Shown piece by piece: positions 8,458 through 18,614 of a stretch of 64,000 bases of DNA. Source of the stretch: Photobacterium sp. CCB-ST2H9 (lineage in GTDB: Bacteria; Pseudomonadota; Gammaproteobacteria; Enterobacterales; Vibrionaceae). The stretch is taken from contig NZ_CP100425.1 in NCBI RefSeq assembly GCF_023151555.2, positions 2,914,001-2,978,000 on the forward strand. The letters run 5' to 3'. How positions within the stretch are numbered: the stretch's first letter is position 1; every line of letters starts with the position of its first letter. A model generated the notes under the pieces. It was not told the origin of the DNA. It saw nothing but the letters and a program-made list of their open reading frames with translations, and did no database searches. The position numbers and the translations under genes are program-made.

Positions 8458-10176
8458 ATGATTGCGGTAAAAGAGGCTTTTCAGGCTGGTTTATTCCAGC
8501 GCCAACACTGGGTCAGAAACATCATTTCAGGCGTGATTGTCGGGATTGTTGCCCTGCCGCTGGCCATGGCTTTTGCCATTGCATCAGGCGCTAAACCTGA
8601 GCAAGGGCTTTATACCGCGATCGTCGCCGGCTTTCTCGTCTCTGCCCTGGGGGGCAGCCGGGTACAGATTGCCGGACCAACCGGCGCATTCATTGTCGTG
8701 CTGTCCGGGATCACCGCGCAATACGGTATCTCGGGGTTACAGGTCGCAACCCTGATGGCTGGCGTCATGCTGCTCTTTCTTGGCCTGACCAAACTGGGCA
8801 GCATCATCCGCTTTATTCCTGCGCCTGTGATCACCGGCTTTACAGCCGGCATTGGAGTGGTGATCTGGGTCGGCCAGTGGCAGTATTTTTTCGGGCTGCC
8901 CGCAATCAGCGGCCAGCATTTCCACAACAAGCTGTATCAGTTACTGCAGGTTCTGCCTGATTTTCATGTCGTGACTACCTTACTGGCAGTCACGGCACTG
9001 TTGCTGACGCTGTTTTCTCCGAAATTGCCGGGCATGAGACGGATTCCGGGGCCACTGGTCGCCTTGCTGGTAGTCACGCTGCTTCAGTCTGTATTTCAGT
9101 TCAGCGGCGTGGCCACCATCGGCAGTCAGTTTGGCGGAATCCCTCAGGGGCTGCCTGAATTCTCTTTGCCGTCCACCAGCTGGGATCAGGTCATCGAGCT
9201 GATCGGCCCGGCTTTTACCATTGCCATGCTCGGCGCGATTGAGTCTCTGCTTTCCGCTGTCGTCGCCGATGGGATGACCAATACGCGCCATAACTCCAAT
9301 CAGGAGCTGGTTGGCCAGGGCATTGCGAATATCGCCGCTCCCTTACTGGGTGGTTTTGCCGCAACAGGCGCGATTGCCCGGACTGCCACCAACATCCGCA
9401 ATGGCGGTACCAGCCCGCTGGCTGGCATCATTCATTCACTGACGCTGGTGCTGATCCTGCTGGCGCTGGCACCGCTGGCCAGTTACATACCGCTGGCAGC
9501 ACTGGCGGCCATTCTGTTTGTCGTGGCGTGGAATATGAGTGAAGCCCATCATTTTGTTCAGATGATTCGCCGGGCGCCGACGGCTGATGTGGTCATTCTG
9601 CTGATCACCTTCCTGCTCACCGTTTTTGCTGATCTGGTGGTCGCCGTCAACATCGGCGTGTTACTGGCGACCTTCCATTTTCTGCGACGCATGGCCAGCA
9701 GTGTCGAAGTCAAAGAAGCGACTTATCAGGAAGTACATCATGAAATCAGGCAGCAAGGGATGCTGGAACTCCCGCCCGGAGTGCTGGTGTTTACCGTCGA
9801 TGGACCGTTTTTCTTTGGTGCCGTGGATCAGTTCGACCGGATCCTGGCGAACACGCATACCGATCCCGGCACGGTCATTATCCGCCTGAAATGGGTCCCT
9901 TTTATCGATATGACAGGCCTGAAAACCCTGGCTTCCGTAATCAGCAACCTGCAAAAACGCGGCATTACCGTGCTGATTTCCAACGCAAATCCGCGGGTTT
10001 CAGCCAAACTGCGTAAAGCTGGGGTGATTGAACTGATTGGTGAGCAATTTCACTGCGCGACACTCCAAGATGCCTTGAGTGCAGCCATCGCTCATGACAG
10101 CAGCACTCAACCGGATTTACCTGCGCAGCAGATGGCCACAAAACACCGTCCTGAAGACAAAGCGACAGACGTCTGA
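8458..10176 (+). CDS. SulP family inorganic anion transporter
   Basis: A 572-residue inner-membrane permease of the SulP/SLC26 family with about a dozen hydrophobic helices (residues ~20-410) and a C-terminal cytoplasmic STAS domain (~425-550, including PFIDMTGLKTLASV). Family members carry sulfate, bicarbonate or other anions; the substrate here cannot be told. An open frame extends back to 8389, but that ATG lies upstream of the predicted promoter, so the ATG at 8458 is chosen although its ribosome binding site is weak. No carbonic anhydrase gene is fused or adjacent. Confidence 0.88.
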   Translation: MIAVKEAFQAGLFQRQHWVRNIISGVIVGIVALPLAMAFAIASGAKPEQGLYTAIVAGFLVSALGGSRVQIAGPTGAFIVVLSGITAQYGISGLQVATLMAGVMLLFLGLTKLGSIIRFIPAPVITGFTAGIGVVIWVGQWQYFFGLPAISGQHFHNKLYQLLQVLPDFHVVTTLLAVTALLLTLFSPKLPGMRRIPGPLVALLVVTLLQSVFQFSGVATIGSQFGGIPQGLPEFSLPSTSWDQVIELIGPAFTIAMLGAIESLLSAVVADGMTNTRHNSNQELVGQGIANIAAPLLGGFAATGAIARTATNIRNGGTSPLAGIIHSLTLVLILLALAPLASYIPLAALAAILFVVAWNMSEAHHFVQMIRRAPTADVVILLITFLLTVFADLVVAVNIGVLLATFHFLRRMASSVEVKEATYQEVHHEIRQQGMLELPPGVLVFTVDGPFFFGAVDQFDRILANTHTDPGTVIIRLKWVPFIDMTGLKTLASVISNLQKRGITVLISNANPRVSAKLRKAGVIELIGEQFHCATLQDALSAAIAHDSSTQPDLPAQQMATKHRPEDKATDV

Positions 10177-10200
10177 AGGATGCGTCAATCCGGTAACGGA

Positions 10201-10389
10201 TTACTTCACCTGAGGGTTTTTGGTGGTATCGTCAGTCAGATAAGTGACATCATGTTTTTCCAGATACTCACGGATCAGCTGACGAACCACCTGAGAAGGG
10301 GTGAGATCCTGAGAGGCGCATAACTTCTCAAATGCCTGCTTTTTTCTGGGATCCATCAATACCGTAAAACGGGCCGTTTTGCTTTCCAC
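10201..10389 (-). CDS. Ribbon-helix-helix (CopG/Arc-type) regulator
   Basis: A 62-residue protein whose pattern fits the ribbon-helix-helix fold: a short beta strand (ARFTVLM), a basic helix (DPRKKQAFEKLCAS), a turn, and a second helix (TPSQVVRQLIREYLEK). These proteins dimerise and insert the strand into the DNA major groove. The start codon is GTG. It converges with sulP, with 24 bp between stop codons. Its own promoter region carries an 11-bp-period direct repeat, suggesting autoregulation. No toxin gene is adjacent, so an antitoxin role is unlikely. Confidence 0.75.
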   Translation of the reverse strand: MESKTARFTVLMDPRKKQAFEKLCASQDLTPSQVVRQLIREYLEKHDVTYLTDDTTKNPQVK

Positions 10390-10415
10390 TCTCTGATACT
10401 CTTTGTCTGACTATG

Positions 10416-10436
10416 ATAATCAAATTATAATCAAAT
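10416..10436. repeat. Direct repeat over the RHH gene promoter
   Basis: ATAATCAAAT at 10416-10425 and again, exactly, at 10427-10436, an 11-bp period. On the minus strand it covers a perfect TATAAT (10429-10424) that has TTTCTT 17 bp upstream. It is the natural operator candidate for the adjacent regulator. Confidence 0.55.
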
Positions 10437-10492
10437 CTCCTGACCGAAGAAATGCCGGAATCTGAAAGCCGGTTCACCCGGTCTCAAAAAAC

Positions 10493-10522
10493 AAAGCCGC
10501 AGCTTTTTAAGCTTCGGCGTTT
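10493..10522 (-). terminator. Terminator of the HTH gene
   Basis: Stem built from AAGCCG-AGCTT / AAGCT-CGGC with a short T loop and A-run on the plus strand (U-run on the transcript), 70 bp beyond the stop codon of the HTH gene. Confidence 0.55.
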
Positions 10523-10588
10523 GCTAACCGATATTGCTTTTCTGTATCAACGTCAACACGGGATCATGACATACCTGAATTAGCTCGC

Positions 10589-11083
10589 TCAGGGATAATC
10601 ATCCAACTCATGAAAAGGGAGAGCACATGGGTAAAACAAATTGAACACCGGTTGTTCAATTTGCTCTGCAAACCCCAGAAAAATCGGACCGTATTTTTCC
10701 AGCCCGGACTTGCTGGCCTCAATCTGCTCATATTCCGCCAGGGTCAGCAATGCCTGTCCGTCCCAGCCCGCCATGTAATTATTCACATCATTAATCACAT
10801 TTTGTTTACTGAGTTCATGCTTTTCCCGATATGCACGAATCAGTGGACCGGACTGACCCTCTCGCTTATCCGCATATCTTCCGGACTCAGTTACCAACTT
10901 GGCCGACGGCGTTTCCAGGACGATCGCAATACGAGCCAGTACACCTCCCCAACGCTCCGCGGGGCTGTTTCCGGCCTCTATCTCTTGATATTCATTCTCT
11001 GGCAAACCTAAGGACTGACTCATCTCTGTGAGAGATATCCCTTTCCTCACCCGTTCCTTCTTTAAGACTTCACCTAGTTTCAT
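10589..11083 (-). CDS. XRE-type helix-turn-helix protein
   Basis: A 164-residue protein with an N-terminal Cro/C1-type helix-turn-helix at residues ~4-60 (GEVLKKERVRKGISLTEMSQSLGLPENEYQEIEAG). A second, more divergent repeat of similar length follows at ~85-145 (AYREKHELSKQNVINDVNNY...LTLAEYEQIEASKSG), so it may be an internal duplication. The start has GAGGAA upstream. Target genes are unknown. It is a single-gene unit downstream of a ~240-bp gap. Confidence 0.7.
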   Translation of the reverse strand: MKLGEVLKKERVRKGISLTEMSQSLGLPENEYQEIEAGNSPAERWGGVLARIAIVLETPSAKLVTESGRYADKREGQSGPLIRAYREKHELSKQNVINDVNNYMAGWDGQALLTLAEYEQIEASKSGLEKYGPIFLGFAEQIEQPVFNLFYPCALPFHELDDYP

Positions 11084-11276
11084 TCCATTTCCTCAATCAG
11101 CCAACTTAAAAAAGCGAACCAGATTCTTTGCCCTGGCTGTGCTCGCCATATCAAACTTAGTTCATACTGAAAAATGAAACAAAAAATCAGACGCAGTTAC
11201 ATGAATATCAAGACAAAAACAGAACACCTGAATCACATTGCTGCATTTGAAAAAGGAACTCTTTCGACGGATACAA

Positions 11277-11299
11277 AAAAGCCCCGAAACGGGGCTTTT
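11277..11299 (-). terminator. Terminator of the thr operon
   Basis: Stem AAAAGCCCC/GGGGCTTTT with loop GAAAC, followed on the minus strand by a U-tract, 26 bp beyond the thrC stop codon. Confidence 0.88.
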
Positions 11300-11324
11300 C
11301 AAGCAGAACAGTGAACACACCTAG

Positions 11325-12614
11325 TTATGCGGGCTGCACTGCGCGCAGTACCACTTTCAGTTGCTCAAAATCGTTATCGCGCTCTTCAGACAGCAGTTCC
11401 ATTGCACCGTGCTTCGCCAGCGGTGCCGGCAGATCGATTTCTTTCTCAAGAATCTCTTCTACCACTTCCTTGAACTTAGCCGGATGCGCAGTACACAGGA
11501 ACAGACCGGTTTCACCGGCTTGCAGCTGCTCATTCAGCACGCGGTAAGCAATCGCACCATGCGGCTCACACAGGTAACCTTCGGCATCCATCTGACGCAG
11601 GGTTTCTGCACTCTGCTCATCAGTCACAGCGCCATAACCCAGCTCGCTTAGACCCCAGCCCTGCTTCTGACACAGCTCTTCAATGCGTGGCCAGTTGTTT
11701 GGCTGGCTTACATCCATGGCATTCGAAATGGTCGGAATGGTCGCTTTCGGCTCCCACTGACCACTTTGCAGATAACGGGGCACCGTATCGTTGACATTGG
11801 TTGCTGCGATGAAACGTTTCACCGGCAAACCCAGTGCTTTCGCCAGCAGACCCGCTGTCAGATTTCCGAAGTTACCACTTGGCACCGAGACCACCAGATT
11901 GCCACGAGCTTCTTTCGGAAGCTGTGCCACCGCTTCGAAGTAATAACAGATTTGCGCCATCAGACGGCTGATGTTGATCGAGTTGGCTGAGTTCAGCCCC
12001 ACTTCCTGACGCAGCTCAGCATCATCAAACGCCTGCTTCACCAGCGACTGACAGTCATCGAAAGTGCCATTCACCGCGACCGTGTGAATATTTCCGCCCA
12101 GGGTACAGAAGAGTTTTTCCTGCAGCGGGCTGATCTTACCTTTCGGATAAAGAATCACGACTTTGATGTTGTCCATGCCATAGAACGCATGGGCCACTGC
12201 GGCACCGGTATCACCTGAAGTCGCAGTCAGAATCGTGATATTTCCCTGAGCATCAGACACAGCAGCCAGTGACTGCGCCATGAAACGGCCACCAAAATCT
12301 TTAAAAGCCAGCGTCGGGCCGTGGAAGAGTTCCAGCGCATAAATGCCATCCTTCACCTGAGCCACAGGTGCCGGGAACTGAAAGGCATTGCTCACCATCT
12401 GCTGCACGGTTTCTGCCGATAGTTCTTCACCGATGAATGCGGACAGAATCCGGCTGCTGCGGGTCACAAAATCCTGAGCCAGCAAGGCGTCAATATCGCC
12501 TAAATCCGGCAGTTCAGAAGGAAAAAACAGGCCCTGATTCCGGCCTAGCCCCTGACGAACGGCCTGGGCAAATGACACTTCTTCCTGATGATCTTTTAAG
12601 TTATACAGCTTCAT
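11325..12614 (-). CDS. thrC: Threonine synthase
   Basis: A 429-residue pyridoxal-phosphate enzyme that converts O-phosphohomoserine to threonine, the last step of the pathway. The PLP-binding motif TLAFKDFGGRF places the Schiff-base lysine at residue 105. ATATSGDTGAA and PSGNFGN loops are present and the length equals the E. coli enzyme. It starts 2 bp after the thrB stop, with its ribosome binding site inside the end of thrB. Confidence 0.97.
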   Translation of the reverse strand: MKLYNLKDHQEEVSFAQAVRQGLGRNQGLFFPSELPDLGDIDALLAQDFVTRSSRILSAFIGEELSAETVQQMVSNAFQFPAPVAQVKDGIYALELFHGPTLAFKDFGGRFMAQSLAAVSDAQGNITILTATSGDTGAAVAHAFYGMDNIKVVILYPKGKISPLQEKLFCTLGGNIHTVAVNGTFDDCQSLVKQAFDDAELRQEVGLNSANSINISRLMAQICYYFEAVAQLPKEARGNLVVSVPSGNFGNLTAGLLAKALGLPVKRFIAATNVNDTVPRYLQSGQWEPKATIPTISNAMDVSQPNNWPRIEELCQKQGWGLSELGYGAVTDEQSAETLRQMDAEGYLCEPHGAIAYRVLNEQLQAGETGLFLCTAHPAKFKEVVEEILEKEIDLPAPLAKHGAMELLSEERDNDFEQLKVVLRAVQPA

Positions 12615-12616
12615 GG

Positions 12617-13573
12617 TTAATACTCACTTCCTATTTCTGTTGAACCCTGGCTGTCGAGACGACAGACATGGACGAATCCTTCATCATTCTGGACATAATG
12701 CTGCTGCAGCCAGCGGGCGATCCGCTCAGCAACTTCCAGATCATCACAGATACTGAACATTGTCGGGCCAGAACCCGAGATGCCGCTCGCCAGAGCACCC
12801 GCTTCCAGCGCATATTGACGAGCTTCTTTAAAACCGGGCAGCAGGCTTTCACGATAAGGTTCCGCGACGACATCTTTGATCATTTTCGCGGCAAGGGCCG
12901 GCTGCTGGCTGTGACAGGCATGCAGGAACCCGCCCAGATAACGGCCGTGGGCAATCACATCCTGACGGCGATACTGCGCAGGCAGAATCGCCCGGGCTTC
13001 CGCGGTAGACACTTTAATGCCCGGATACGCCATGACCCAGTACCAGTTCTCAAAACATGGGACGGACTGGCTGATAATGCCAAGCTCCTCGACCATCAAT
13101 TGCAGCCCCCCGAGATAGCAGGGCGCGACATTGTCGTAGTGCACACCACCAGAAATCTGCCCTTCCATCTCGCCCATCAGCGCCAGCAGTTCGGTCTCAT
13201 TCAGCGGGTTGTCATGAAAACGGTTCAGCGCATCCAGCGCAGCAACGATCGAGCAGGCACTGGAACCCAGACCGGAGCCAATCGGCATATTTTTCTCCAG
13301 CGTCATCGACACAGGCTGTAGAGCAATACCTTTTTTATCCAGCTCCCGGGAAAAGACCTGCCAGCAGTGAAAGACAATATTCTGCTCAGGCTCGGCTGGC
13401 AGTTTTGCAACAAAATCACCCTCGCAGCGCAGCGTAAACGGCTCGCGGCCAGCCGACACCGTGACTTTGTCTCCCAGCAGGGTACCGTCAATGGGCGACA
13501 CAGCCGCCCCCAATACATCAAAACCCACACTGACATTGCCAATTGATGCCGGTGCATAAACAGTAACACTCAT
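12617..13573 (-). CDS. thrB: Homoserine kinase
   Basis: A 318-residue GHMP-family kinase that phosphorylates homoserine with ATP. The ATP loop [12 protein letters not shown] lies near residues 93-104 and the C-terminal motif GSGPTMFSI near 242. It follows thrA by 2 bp and precedes thrC by 2 bp, so the three genes are translationally coupled. Length is normal for the family. Confidence 0.97.
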   Translation of the reverse strand: MSVTVYAPASIGNVSVGFDVLGAAVSPIDGTLLGDKVTVSAGREPFTLRCEGDFVAKLPAEPEQNIVFHCWQVFSRELDKKGIALQPVSMTLEKNMPIGSGLGSSACSIVAALDALNRFHDNPLNETELLALMGEMEGQISGGVHYDNVAPCYLGGLQLMVEELGIISQSVPCFENWYWVMAYPGIKVSTAEARAILPAQYRRQDVIAHGRYLGGFLHACHSQQPALAAKMIKDVVAEPYRESLLPGFKEARQYALEAGALASGISGSGPTMFSICDDLEVAERIARWLQQHYVQNDEGFVHVCRLDSQGSTEIGSEY

Positions 13574-13575
13574 CC

Positions 13576-16035
13576 TTACACTCCCAGTTTCCAGCCGACG
13601 GTACGCATCAAATCAGCGAATACACCGGCAGCTGTAACTTCAGTACCGGCACCGTATCCGCGCAGTACCAGAGGAATGGGTTGATAGTAACGGCTATAGA
13701 AAGCCAATGCATTCTCGCCGTCCTTAATTTTGAACATTGGGTTGTCCTGATCAACGGCAGCCACTTTCACCGTGCACTTTCCGTTGTCGATTTCACCAAT
13801 GTAACGCAGGACCTTGCCTTCATCCGCCGCTTTCTCCGCCAGATCCCTGAAATACGCATCCGCTTCCGGCAGACGCTGCATAAAGGTTTCGACGTCACCA
13901 CTCTGATCAAAGCCCGGCGGCAATGCAGGCTCTACCACAACATCGTCCAGTTCCAGAGCATAACCGGCTTCACGGGCCAGGATCAGCAACTTACGGGCAA
14001 CATCCATGCCGGACAGGTCATCACGCGGATCCGGCTCCGTAAAGCCATTGTTGCGGGCAACCGTGGTTGCTTCACTCAGGCTCATGCCTTCATCCAGCTT
14101 CCCAAAAATAAATGACAGGGAACCCGACAGAATGCCGGCAAACCGTTCCAGCTCATCACCCGCGGCCATCAGGTTCTGCAGGTTCTCGATGACCGGCAGA
14201 CCTGCACCCACTGTCGTGTCGTACATAAATTTACGGCGGGTTACCCGTGCTGCCTGACGCAGCTGATGGTAATACGCCATGCTGGCGGTGTTCGCTTTCT
14301 TGTTCGGTGTAATCACATGGAAACCTGCTGCAAGGAAATCCACATACTGATCTGCAATCGACTGTTCCGACGTACAGTCAATGACCACCGGGTTGATGAT
14401 ATGGTGGCGCTGCACCAGTTGGATCAGACTGGCCAGGTTAAAGGCTTCTGTCGCCTGCCCCATGGTGTCACGCCAGTTTTCCAGCGGCAGGCCATTATTA
14501 TCCAGCAGCAGGCCATGGCTGTTTGCCAGACCACAGACCCGGATCACAATGCCGTTTTCAGCCAGTTTTTCCTGCTGACGCTGGATCTGATCGACCAGTT
14601 CGCCGCCCACGCCGCCAACGCCGACCACAAACACATCCAGAAAGTGTTTACTGTTGAACAGGTTCTCGTGACAGGCTTTCACCGCTTCAGAAACTTTATT
14701 GGCCGGGATCACGGCTGAAATAGCACGCTCAGAAGAACCCTGGGCAATAGCGACGATGTTGACGTTCACCTCCGCCAGAGAAGTGAAGAACCGCGATGCC
14801 ACGCCCCGCGAGGTACGCATGCCGTCACCAACCAACGTCACAATTGCAGAATCATCAATAAACTCAACCGGTTCCAGCAGGCCTTCTTTCAGCTCAAGCT
14901 CGAAATTATTCCGCAGTGCTTGCTCGGCAACGTGCTTGTCCTCACTTTCAATACAGAAACTGATACTGTATTCAGAAGAGGACTGGGTGATCAGCACAAT
15001 CGACACACCGGCCGCGGACATCGCCCCGAAGACCCGGGCAGCCATACCGACCATGCCTTTCATCCCCGGACCGGACACGTTGACCATGGTCAGATTTTTC
15101 AGGGTGGTGATGCCTTTGATCGCCAGATTATCTTCACCAGTGTCCTGACCAATCAGGGTTCCTGCGCCCTGTGGATTGAAACTGTTTTTAATCAGGCACG
15201 GAATGTGGAACTGAGCAATCGGAGCAATGGTTTTCGGGTGGAGTACGGAAGCACCAAAGTAAGAGAGCTCCATCGCTTCCTGATAGCTGAGAGATTTCAG
15301 CAAACGGGCATCCGGCACTAGGCGCGGGTCGCAGTTGTAAACGCCATCCACATCGGTCCAGATTTCACAGCATTCGGCACGTAAACAGGCTGCCAGAACC
15401 GCCGCGGAGTAATCCGAACCGTTTCGGCCCAGAATCACCAGTTCCCCTTTCGCATTCCCTGCAGTGAAGCCCGGCATGATGTGCACCACACCCGCTGCCA
15501 GCGGCTGACGACGGAAGTTCTCAGTGGAAGCTTCAATGTCCACATGACCTTCCAGATAATCGCCATGTGCCAGCAAGGAAGCCACAGGATCAATCAGATC
15601 GGCAGTATAACCTTTCGCTTCCAGCGCAGATTTCATTGCCACAATCGACAGGCGCTCACCCTTACTGATGACACGGGCGTACACATTGTCCGGACACTGG
15701 CCCAGTAACTTCATCCCGTGAACCAGTTGTTTCAGCTGCCCCATGGTACTGGCCAGCTTGGCATCCACAGCCGTACGGTCAAATGCTGGCAGCTGTGCCT
15801 GAATACCGTCAAACAAACCGGTAAAAGTTTGCTCCAGATCGGTGAGCTGTAATTCGGCATCGCCGGTCGTTACCGTTGTTTCAATGACAGAAACCAGTTT
15901 ATTCGTGACTTTTCCCGGTGCTGACAGTACGACTGAAACCTCACCCTGATGCGTATTACTGGCGATGATATCCGCCGCTCTGAGAAACCGGTCGGCATCC
16001 GCTAACGATGAGCCGCCAAATTTAAGCACTCGCAT
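13576..16035 (-). CDS. thrA: Bifunctional aspartokinase I/homoserine dehydrogenase I
   Basis: An 819-residue fusion catalysing the first and third steps of threonine synthesis. The aspartokinase domain (~1-290, starting [20 protein letters not shown]) is followed by two ACT regulatory domains (~315-455) and homoserine dehydrogenase (~465-819; VVGVGGVGG nucleotide loop, [11 protein letters not shown]). Threonine feedback inhibition is expected from the family. Start is ATG with GGAG upstream. The leader peptide and attenuator upstream control it. Confidence 0.97.
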   Translation of the reverse strand: MRVLKFGGSSLADADRFLRAADIIASNTHQGEVSVVLSAPGKVTNKLVSVIETTVTTGDAELQLTDLEQTFTGLFDGIQAQLPAFDRTAVDAKLASTMGQLKQLVHGMKLLGQCPDNVYARVISKGERLSIVAMKSALEAKGYTADLIDPVASLLAHGDYLEGHVDIEASTENFRRQPLAAGVVHIMPGFTAGNAKGELVILGRNGSDYSAAVLAACLRAECCEIWTDVDGVYNCDPRLVPDARLLKSLSYQEAMELSYFGASVLHPKTIAPIAQFHIPCLIKNSFNPQGAGTLIGQDTGEDNLAIKGITTLKNLTMVNVSGPGMKGMVGMAARVFGAMSAAGVSIVLITQSSSEYSISFCIESEDKHVAEQALRNNFELELKEGLLEPVEFIDDSAIVTLVGDGMRTSRGVASRFFTSLAEVNVNIVAIAQGSSERAISAVIPANKVSEAVKACHENLFNSKHFLDVFVVGVGGVGGELVDQIQRQQEKLAENGIVIRVCGLANSHGLLLDNNGLPLENWRDTMGQATEAFNLASLIQLVQRHHIINPVVIDCTSEQSIADQYVDFLAAGFHVITPNKKANTASMAYYHQLRQAARVTRRKFMYDTTVGAGLPVIENLQNLMAAGDELERFAGILSGSLSFIFGKLDEGMSLSEATTVARNNGFTEPDPRDDLSGMDVARKLLILAREAGYALELDDVVVEPALPPGFDQSGDVETFMQRLPEADAYFRDLAEKAADEGKVLRYIGEIDNGKCTVKVAAVDQDNPMFKIKDGENALAFYSRYYQPIPLVLRGYGAGTEVTAAGVFADLMRTVGWKLGV

Positions 16036-16127
16036 TCCCTACTCCACTTCCGTTAATTTGAACTGTCTGGCAAGTTTATCCGGTCTTGTTATTTTTTACT
16101 GGAAAAACATACCGTTAAATTCATGGT

Positions 16128-16164
16128 AAAAAAAAGCCCGCACTCTGGAGTGCGGGCTTTTTTT
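16128..16164 (-). terminator. thr operon attenuator
   Basis: A 12-bp stem AGCCCGCACTCT/GGAGTGCGGGCT-type hairpin with a run of T on the transcript, lying between the leader peptide stop codon and thrA. This is the terminator that forms when threonyl- and isoleucyl-tRNA are plentiful. Confidence 0.9.
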
Positions 16165-16180
16165 GAAAATCTTACGCGTA

Positions 16181-16249
16181 TCAGCCCGCCCCAACACTGG
16201 TTGTGCCGGTAATAATAATGGTGGTGGTGCCGATAAGATTCATTGCCAT
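16181..16249 (-). CDS. thrL: thr operon leader peptide
   Basis: A 22-residue open frame starting MAMNLIG and ending SVGAG. It contains six threonines and four isoleucines, clustered as TTTIIITGTT, the regulatory codons of thr attenuation. E. coli ThrL also ends in GAG. Ribosome stalling here when threonine or isoleucine is short would prevent the attenuator from forming. The first ATG is at 16249; a second in-frame ATG at 16243 is possible. Neither has a strong ribosome binding site. Confidence 0.88.
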   Translation of the reverse strand: MAMNLIGTTTIIITGTTSVGAG

Positions 16250-16290
16250 GATTTTTAGTAAAATTGCTAATGTTGTGTGCGTGTTGATTA

Positions 16291-16319
16291 CGTTTACCCG
16301 ATCGGTAGCATTGAGTCAA
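16291..16319 (-). promoter_or_regulatory. Predicted thr operon promoter
   Basis: On the minus strand TTGACT (16319-16314), a 17-bp spacer and TAAACG (16296-16291). The -35 is near consensus, the -10 is weak. It lies about 40 bp upstream of thrL. Confidence 0.5.
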
Positions 16320-16340
16320 CACTCATCAGTGAAATATTTT

Positions 16341-16755
16341 TTCATTCGTTGAAATATAGCTTTTCCGTCTGAAAATCGGTGACATCCCAAATCAGACAAT
16401 TTTCCCGGGGAAAAGCGGGCTTGTTTTGATCTGCTTCCACCGTCCTGAAACAAAAACCATGCACCGGGTGTCGAAAGCGCTCATCTGATACTGCTGAGGC
16501 ATGATGAATATAAATTTTTCCTAAATCGCATATCTGCAATTGCAGTTCACCCAAGGCCATAGCATAGTAAACCTGATGTGCTGTTTTATTTCCCTGTTTG
16601 CACGAAAGTCAGACAGCCATTTCCAGCCCAATCAAGTTCTGGCCAGATTTCTTGCTGTAAATTTTTTCAGCCTGAGCCAGAGAAGCCCCGGGGTATGCAG
16701 GACCAATCCCCGGGAAACGACAACAATGACAAACAGTATTTCGGAGGGATCCGGC
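16341..16755. other. Intergenic region upstream of aceK
   Basis: About 415 bp between the divergent thr and aceK units. A 72-codon frame on the minus strand (16342-16560) resembles no family I know and is not called. I could not pick a confident aceK promoter. Confidence 0.35.
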
Positions 16756-18474
16756 ATGACAGCAGCAATGGAACAGCTGGTTGCGCATACCATACTCCAG
16801 GGTTTTGATGCGATGTACGGTCGTTTTCTGGATGTAACGGCCGGCGCTCAGGAAAGATTTGAGGATCAGGCCTGGATGTCCATTCATCAGGCCCTGAAGC
16901 AGCGGATCAATTTTTATGACCATCATGTGGAACTGGTCAGCCGTCAAATTCAGATCATGCTCGGCAAGCAATACGCCAACCGTGAGTTTTTAACTGCGGT
17001 TAAATCTTCCTATGAAGATCTGCTGCTGGACTATCCCAGATATGACATTGCAGAAAGCTTCTTCAATTCGGTCTATTGCCGAATCTTCGATCACCGGGAT
17101 ATCAACCGTGACAAGCTTTTTGTCCACAGCTCGCAGACGGGCCGCATACCCCCTTATCCGACCACACTCACCCGGATTTATCAGTCCCCGAACGGGCCGC
17201 ATTCCCTTTTTGAGCGGATGATGGACGAAACCCCGTTCACGCTGGAATGGGAAGACAAAGCCCGTGATATTGAACTCATCGTCCAGCGACTGGAACTGGA
17301 ATTTGGACAACAAACGATACAACAGGCCCGGCTTGAACTGATCCGGGAACCTTTCTACAGGAATAAAGCCGCCTATCTGATTGGCCGTTTGCTTCTGGCG
17401 GATGATACTCAGATCCCGCTGGTACTTCCCGTGCTCACGACAACACAGCGCCAGATTTATATTGATGCCTGCCTGTGCCACGTCGACGATGTCAGCATCG
17501 TGTTCGGTTTCGCACGTTCCTATTTTATGGTCTATGCCCCGGCACCGGCTGCGCTGGTCCGTTTTCTCAGTGAACTGCTGCCCAAGAAAACCCATGCTGA
17601 GCTTTACACCGCCATTGGATGCCAGAAACATGGCAAAACAGAGCTTTACCGGGAGTTTCTCCATCATCTGGAACACTCCGACGACAAGTTTGTCCTGGCG
17701 CCCGGAATCAAGGGAATGGTGATGAGCGTATTTACCCTCCCGTCTTACGGCTTTGTATTTAAAGTCATCAAAGACAAATTCGCACCGCAGAAAGAGATGA
17801 GCCGGGACACGGTAAAGGAAAAATACAAACTGGTAAAAGAACACGACCGGGTTGGCCGGATGGCCGACACGCAGGAATACCGCAATTTCAGCTTTGATCG
17901 TCACCGCTTCAGCGACGAATTGCTGGAAGAACTTCAAGGCGTAGCTCCTTCAAGTCTGATTGTCACCGATACCGAAGTGATGATTAAACACCTCTATATT
18001 GAGCGACGCATGATCCCATTTAACCTCTATATTGAGCAGGCCAATGATGAAGATCTCCGTCATGCGGTTGACGAGTACGGCAAAGCGATCAAACAACTGG
18101 CCGCCGCGAATATCTTCCCGGGTGATATGCTGTTCAAAAACTTCGGCGTTACCCGCCATAAGCGGGTTGTCTTCTACGACTATGACGAAATCAGTTACAT
18201 GACCGAGGTGAACTTCCGCCGGATTCCGCCGCCGCGTTTTCCTGAAGATGAGTTATCGGCAGAGCCTTGGTACAGCGTCGGAACCAACGATGTGTTTCCG
18301 GAAGAGTTTCGTACCTTCTTGCTGATCAACCCGAAAGTTCGCGCCCTGTTTGATGAACTGCACAGTGATCTCTTTGATCCAGCCTACTGGCAACAGCTGC
18401 AGCAGAACATTTCACAGGGTCAGTTCGAAGACGTATTCCCGTATCAGGAACAGCACAGACTGATCAGAATTTGA
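16756..18474 (+). CDS. aceK: Isocitrate dehydrogenase kinase/phosphatase
   Basis: A 572-residue bifunctional enzyme that phosphorylates and dephosphorylates isocitrate dehydrogenase, diverting isocitrate to the glyoxylate bypass on acetate. Conserved blocks are [89 protein letters not shown] and YDYDEISYM. The frame is open back to 16540, but GGAGGG seven bases before the ATG at 16756 and alignment to E. coli AceK (578 residues) decide the start. Unlike E. coli, no aceB or aceA is adjacent. Confidence 0.94.
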   Translation: MTAAMEQLVAHTILQGFDAMYGRFLDVTAGAQERFEDQAWMSIHQALKQRINFYDHHVELVSRQIQIMLGKQYANREFLTAVKSSYEDLLLDYPRYDIAESFFNSVYCRIFDHRDINRDKLFVHSSQTGRIPPYPTTLTRIYQSPNGPHSLFERMMDETPFTLEWEDKARDIELIVQRLELEFGQQTIQQARLELIREPFYRNKAAYLIGRLLLADDTQIPLVLPVLTTTQRQIYIDACLCHVDDVSIVFGFARSYFMVYAPAPAALVRFLSELLPKKTHAELYTAIGCQKHGKTELYREFLHHLEHSDDKFVLAPGIKGMVMSVFTLPSYGFVFKVIKDKFAPQKEMSRDTVKEKYKLVKEHDRVGRMADTQEYRNFSFDRHRFSDELLEELQGVAPSSLIVTDTEVMIKHLYIERRMIPFNLYIEQANDEDLRHAVDEYGKAIKQLAAANIFPGDMLFKNFGVTRHKRVVFYDYDEISYMTEVNFRRIPPPRFPEDELSAEPWYSVGTNDVFPEEFRTFLLINPKVRALFDELHSDLFDPAYWQQLQQNISQGQFEDVFPYQEQHRLIRI

Positions 18475-18614
18475 TCTTTCCCGCAATCTTCGCTGTAACT
18501 CGGAAGGCAGAGCTCGATCGCATGAATCCTTTCATACTTCTGGCCTAGTATTAAGGGATTAAACGGGGCTGACACCAGGCCCCGAAGCGATACGAATTAC
18601 AGGGATGATGGGGT

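Noticed and set aside
10201..10389. RHH protein as the antitoxin of a toxin-antitoxin pair
   Set aside because: No small toxin-like gene is adjacent; the neighbours are sulP and an HTH gene in separate units.
11174..11312. 46-codon frame upstream of the thrC terminator on the plus strand
   Set aside because: It runs straight through the thr terminator hairpin and resembles nothing known.
16342..16560. 72-codon minus-strand frame in the thr-aceK gap
   Set aside because: No family, no ribosome binding site seen, and it would overlap the expected promoter region.
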